The notes below the pieces were generated by a model. That model was not told where the DNA came from. It saw only the letters and a list, made by a program, of their open reading frames with translations, and made no database searches. Positions 62,012 through 64,000 of a stretch of DNA of 64,000 bases are shown piece by piece (the first letter of the stretch is position 1; each line of letters starts with the position of its first letter). The position numbers were made by a program, and so were the translations under genes. This DNA comes from CAISDA01 sp050258555 (GTDB taxonomy: Bacteria; Bacteroidota; Ignavibacteria; UBA10030; UBA8401): assembly GCA_050258555.1 (NCBI GenBank), contig JBLMZA010000046.1, positions 1-64,000 on the forward strand. The letters run 5' to 3'.

Positions 62012-63304
62012 ATGATCGATCTGGCAAACACGACACGTGAACGCGCCGTTGCAGTGGGACTTGTCACGCGGTTTGTTCGCAGACAGCAGGCCGAGGATTA
62101 TCTCGACGAGCTCGCGCTCCTGGCCGATACGGCCGGAGCCGATGTGATCCATAAAGTCCTGCAGGAACGCGACGGCATCGAGCCCGCCTATTACATCGGC
62201 AAGGGAAAGGTCGAGCAGCTGGCACAGCTGGTGGAAGATGAAAAGATCAACCTCATCATTTTCGACGACGACCTCTCCCCTGTGCAGCTGCGGAATCTCG
62301 AGCGCATGACGAAAGTGAAGGTGCTCGACCGCAGCGGGCTCATTCTCGATATCTTCGCGACGCGCGCCCGCACGAATGAAGCGCGCACGCAGGTCGAACT
62401 TGCGCAGCTGCAGTATCTGCTGCCCCGCCTCACGCGCCAGTGGACGCACTTGTCGAAGCAGTTCGGCGGCATCGGCACCAAGGGGCCGGGCGAAACACAG
62501 ATCGAGACGGACCGCCGCATGATCCGTACGCGCATTGCGCATCTGAAATCGAAGCTCGCCAAGATCAGCTCGCAGCGCAAGACGCAGCGGCAGGGCCGGA
62601 AGGACTTCATCAGTCTCGCGCTCGTGGGCTACACGAACGTCGGCAAGTCGACGCTGCTGAACGCATTGTCCTCATCGGAGGTCTTCGTCGAGAACCGATT
62701 GTTTGCGACGCTCGATGCGACGACGCGCGTCGTCGAGCTTGCGCCCTCGACGAACGTGCTTCTGACCGATACGGTCGGCTTCATCCGCAAGCTGCCCCAT
62801 CATCTGGTCGCTAGCTTCAAGAGCACGCTCGAGGAGATCGTCGAAGCCGACGTGCTGCTGCACGTCATCGACGCCTCGCATCCCACGGCCGAAGAGCAGA
62901 TCCGTGTGGTCAATGAGACGCTTGCCGAGCTCGGCGCGGCGCAGAAGCCCATGCTCCACGTCTTCAACAAAGTGGACATGCTCGAAGACCGGAGCATGAT
63001 GCACGATCTTCAGGAAAAGTATTCTCCTGCCGTTTTCATTTCGGCACAGCGCGGCATCAATCTCTCGGGATTGAAGGACGCGCTTGTGAAGATGACGACA
63101 AGCACGGGGACCGAATTCCAGGTGACGCTGCCCGCATCGGCATACAAGGCGCTGTCGGCGCTTCACGAGCTTGCCGAAATTTCAGGCAAGACGTATGACG
63201 ATGAAGTGGTGACGCTGAAACTGCGCGCCAGCGGGAAGAACAGGAAGCGCATCGAACAGATCATCGCCCAGGCCGACGGCACGCTCGAGCTCCTGTCGCA
63301 CTGA
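62012..63304 (+). CDS. hflX: HflX ribosome-associated GTPase
   Basis: 430 residues. The HflX N-terminal domain is recognisable (PAYYIGKGKVEQLAQLV, FDDDLSPVQLRNLE, VLDRSGLILDIFATRART), followed by the characteristic GGIGTKGPGETQIETDRR linker and the GTPase domain: P-loop GYTNVGKS near 210, DTVGFI, and NKVD. HflX splits stalled ribosomes, notably under heat or antibiotic stress. Length is normal. It stands alone between the VWA-protein gene and tRNA-Leu. Confidence 0.97.
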   Translation: MIDLANTTRERAVAVGLVTRFVRRQQAEDYLDELALLADTAGADVIHKVLQERDGIEPAYYIGKGKVEQLAQLVEDEKINLIIFDDDLSPVQLRNLERMTKVKVLDRSGLILDIFATRARTNEARTQVELAQLQYLLPRLTRQWTHLSKQFGGIGTKGPGETQIETDRRMIRTRIAHLKSKLAKISSQRKTQRQGRKDFISLALVGYTNVGKSTLLNALSSSEVFVENRLFATLDATTRVVELAPSTNVLLTDTVGFIRKLPHHLVASFKSTLEEIVEADVLLHVIDASHPTAEEQIRVVNETLAELGAAQKPMLHVFNKVDMLEDRSMMHDLQEKYSPAVFISAQRGINLSGLKDALVKMTTSTGTEFQVTLPASAYKALSALHELAEISGKTYDDEVVTLKLRASGKNRKRIEQIIAQADGTLELLSH

Positions 63305-63316
63305 GGAAGCGTCTTT

Positions 63317-63346
63317 TTGCAAATCCGCCCGTTTTTCGTATATTAG
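63317..63346 (+). promoter_or_regulatory. Promoter TTG-N19-TATATTAG for tRNA-Leu
   Basis: TTG (63317-63319), 19 bases, TATATTAG (63339-63346), about 19 bp before the mature tRNA. Matches the pattern seen at 59551-59581. Confidence 0.55.
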
Positions 63347-63365
63347 AGTCTTCACGATTTTCTTG

Positions 63366-63447
63366 GCCGAAATGGTGGAATTGGCAGACACACCAGCCTT
63401 AGGAGCTGGCGCCGCGAGGCATGGGGGTTCGAGTCCCCCTTTCGGCA
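63366..63447 (+). tRNA. tRNA-Leu (anticodon TAG)
   Basis: 82 nt, class II. Acceptor stem GCCGAAA with TTTCGGC, discriminator A. Anticodon stem CCAGC/GCTGG with loop CTTAGGA, anticodon TAG, reading CTA and neighbours. A short variable arm (GCGCCGCGAGGC region) and a T arm GGGGG/CCCCC with TTCGAGT loop. CCA is not encoded. Confidence 0.97.
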
Positions 63448-63499
63448 CACTCAGTCCTCTGCTCTGCACGTTGCACACGGTTCCACCCGAAAGGCAGCC

Positions 63500-64000
63500 A
63501 TGCACCTCCGATCGACTCGGCACATCCTCCCCGGTTCTGTATTTTCTCCACTCGCCATCACCTTCTCCCTCGCATTGTTCGTCTCCTCCGCTTTCGGCAC
63601 GGGATCGGTCCGCGGTTTCGTCACCGATTCGGCAAGCGGCGAAGCACTCATCTATGCGAATATCGTCATCAGGAGCACGTCGGTCGGCACGACGACAAAT
63701 ACCAAAGGGTATTATTTCCTTCCCGCCGTGCCCTCGGGGCCGCACGCGATTTCCATCTCGATCATCGGATACAGGACAAAGACCATTCTTGTCTCGGTGA
63801 GGGAGAATGAAACGGCCATGTGCAACGTCCGCCTGGCTCCCGCATCGGTGCAGCTTGAAGAAATGACCGTGATCGGCGATAAGCAGGTCCGACTGAATGA
63901 AACGAACCTCGGTCTTCAGACGATGACCGCACGCGAACTTGCCATCATCCCGCAGGGCATCGAAGCCGACCTCTTCCGGGCCATGCAATTTTCAACAGGC
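63500..64000 (+). CDS. TonB-dependent receptor with CarboxypepD-like N-terminal domain, 5' part
   Basis: The first 167 codons only; the frame is open to the window edge. ATG at 63500 with AAGGCA upstream. Signal sequence at about 1-33 (LAITFSLALFVSSAFG). A carboxypeptidase-regulatory-like domain follows at about 35-115 (VRGFVTDSASGEALIYANI, TNTKGYYFLPAVPSG, ISISIIGYRT), then the start of a plug (VQLEEMTVIGD, IIPQGIEADLFRAMQFSTG). This is the SusC-like/FecA-like receptor class typical of Bacteroidota. Ligand unknown. Confidence 0.9.
   Translation, partial: MHLRSTRHILPGSVFSPLAITFSLALFVSSAFGTGSVRGFVTDSASGEALIYANIVIRSTSVGTTTNTKGYYFLPAVPSGPHAISISIIGYRTKTILVSVRENETAMCNVRLAPASVQLEEMTVIGDKQVRLNETNLGLQTMTARELAIIPQGIEADLFRAMQFSTG

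Overview
The window looks like ordinary chromosome of a free-living bacterium of the Bacteroidota/Chlorobiota group, nearest in flavour to Ignavibacteria or Kapabacteria. That placement is an inference. It rests on a C-terminal type IX secretion (T9SS) sorting domain (13239-15083), a PorV/PorQ-type barrel (52121-53173), several TonB-dependent receptors, GC-rich genes separated by AT-rich spacers, and a repeated promoter pattern of TTG, then 19-20 bases, then TAnnTTTx, which resembles the -33/-7 promoter class of Bacteroidota. I see no rRNA, insertion sequence, prophage or CRISPR array. Two tRNAs are present: Gln(CTG) and Leu(TAG).

Layout. 1-12563 (minus): a surface operon read right to left, with two paralogous DUF11-like exported proteins, a 1062-residue outer-membrane barrel protein with an Ig-like front, and a giant beta-helical surface protein cut by the window edge. 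Its promoter lies near 13030-13060 and leaves a leader of about 460 nt. 13239-16429 (minus): a T9SS cargo protein and wecB. 16571-21645 (plus): nagB, an ATP-grasp protein, a CpoB-like lipoprotein, purA and a histidine kinase. 21669-23313 (minus): two small membrane proteins and a small barrel. 23596-27146 (plus): a secreted TPR protein that resembles the eukaryotic RMDN family, a FadL-type channel and an SGNH esterase lipoprotein. 27233-35055 (minus): a tightly packed run guaB, M24 peptidase, glycosyltransferase, purD, sugar epimerase, meaB and an exported protein. 35285-37970: a signalling island with an NtrC-like regulator, a CheY-like receiver and a divergent receiver-HisKA protein without an ATPase domain. 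38056-45473: ispE, a TonB receptor, a convergent TPR protein, dxr and rseP. 45537-52091 (plus): exported protein, FecR-domain protein, outer-membrane barrel and CHASE2 adenylate cyclase. 52121-59421: PorV-like protein, small membrane protein, flavoprotein reductase, TonB receptor, YfiR-like protein, CHASE8-type histidine kinase and a coiled-coil protein. 59622-64000: tRNA-Gln, BatA-like VWA protein, hflX, tRNA-Leu and the start of another TonB receptor.

How it fits together. Housekeeping genes (purine synthesis, isoprenoid synthesis, amino-sugar metabolism, RIP protease, ribosome GTPase) are interleaved with envelope construction and envelope sensing. The most interesting parts are three compact envelope modules: the RMDN-like/FadL/esterase operon, which could be a lipid-handling route; the YfiR-CHASE8 pair joined to a histidine kinase rather than a diguanylate cyclase; and the FecR/barrel/CHASE2-cyclase operon. 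Several regulatory sites can also be read directly, including two tandem palindromes exactly 21 bp apart upstream of the T9SS cargo gene.
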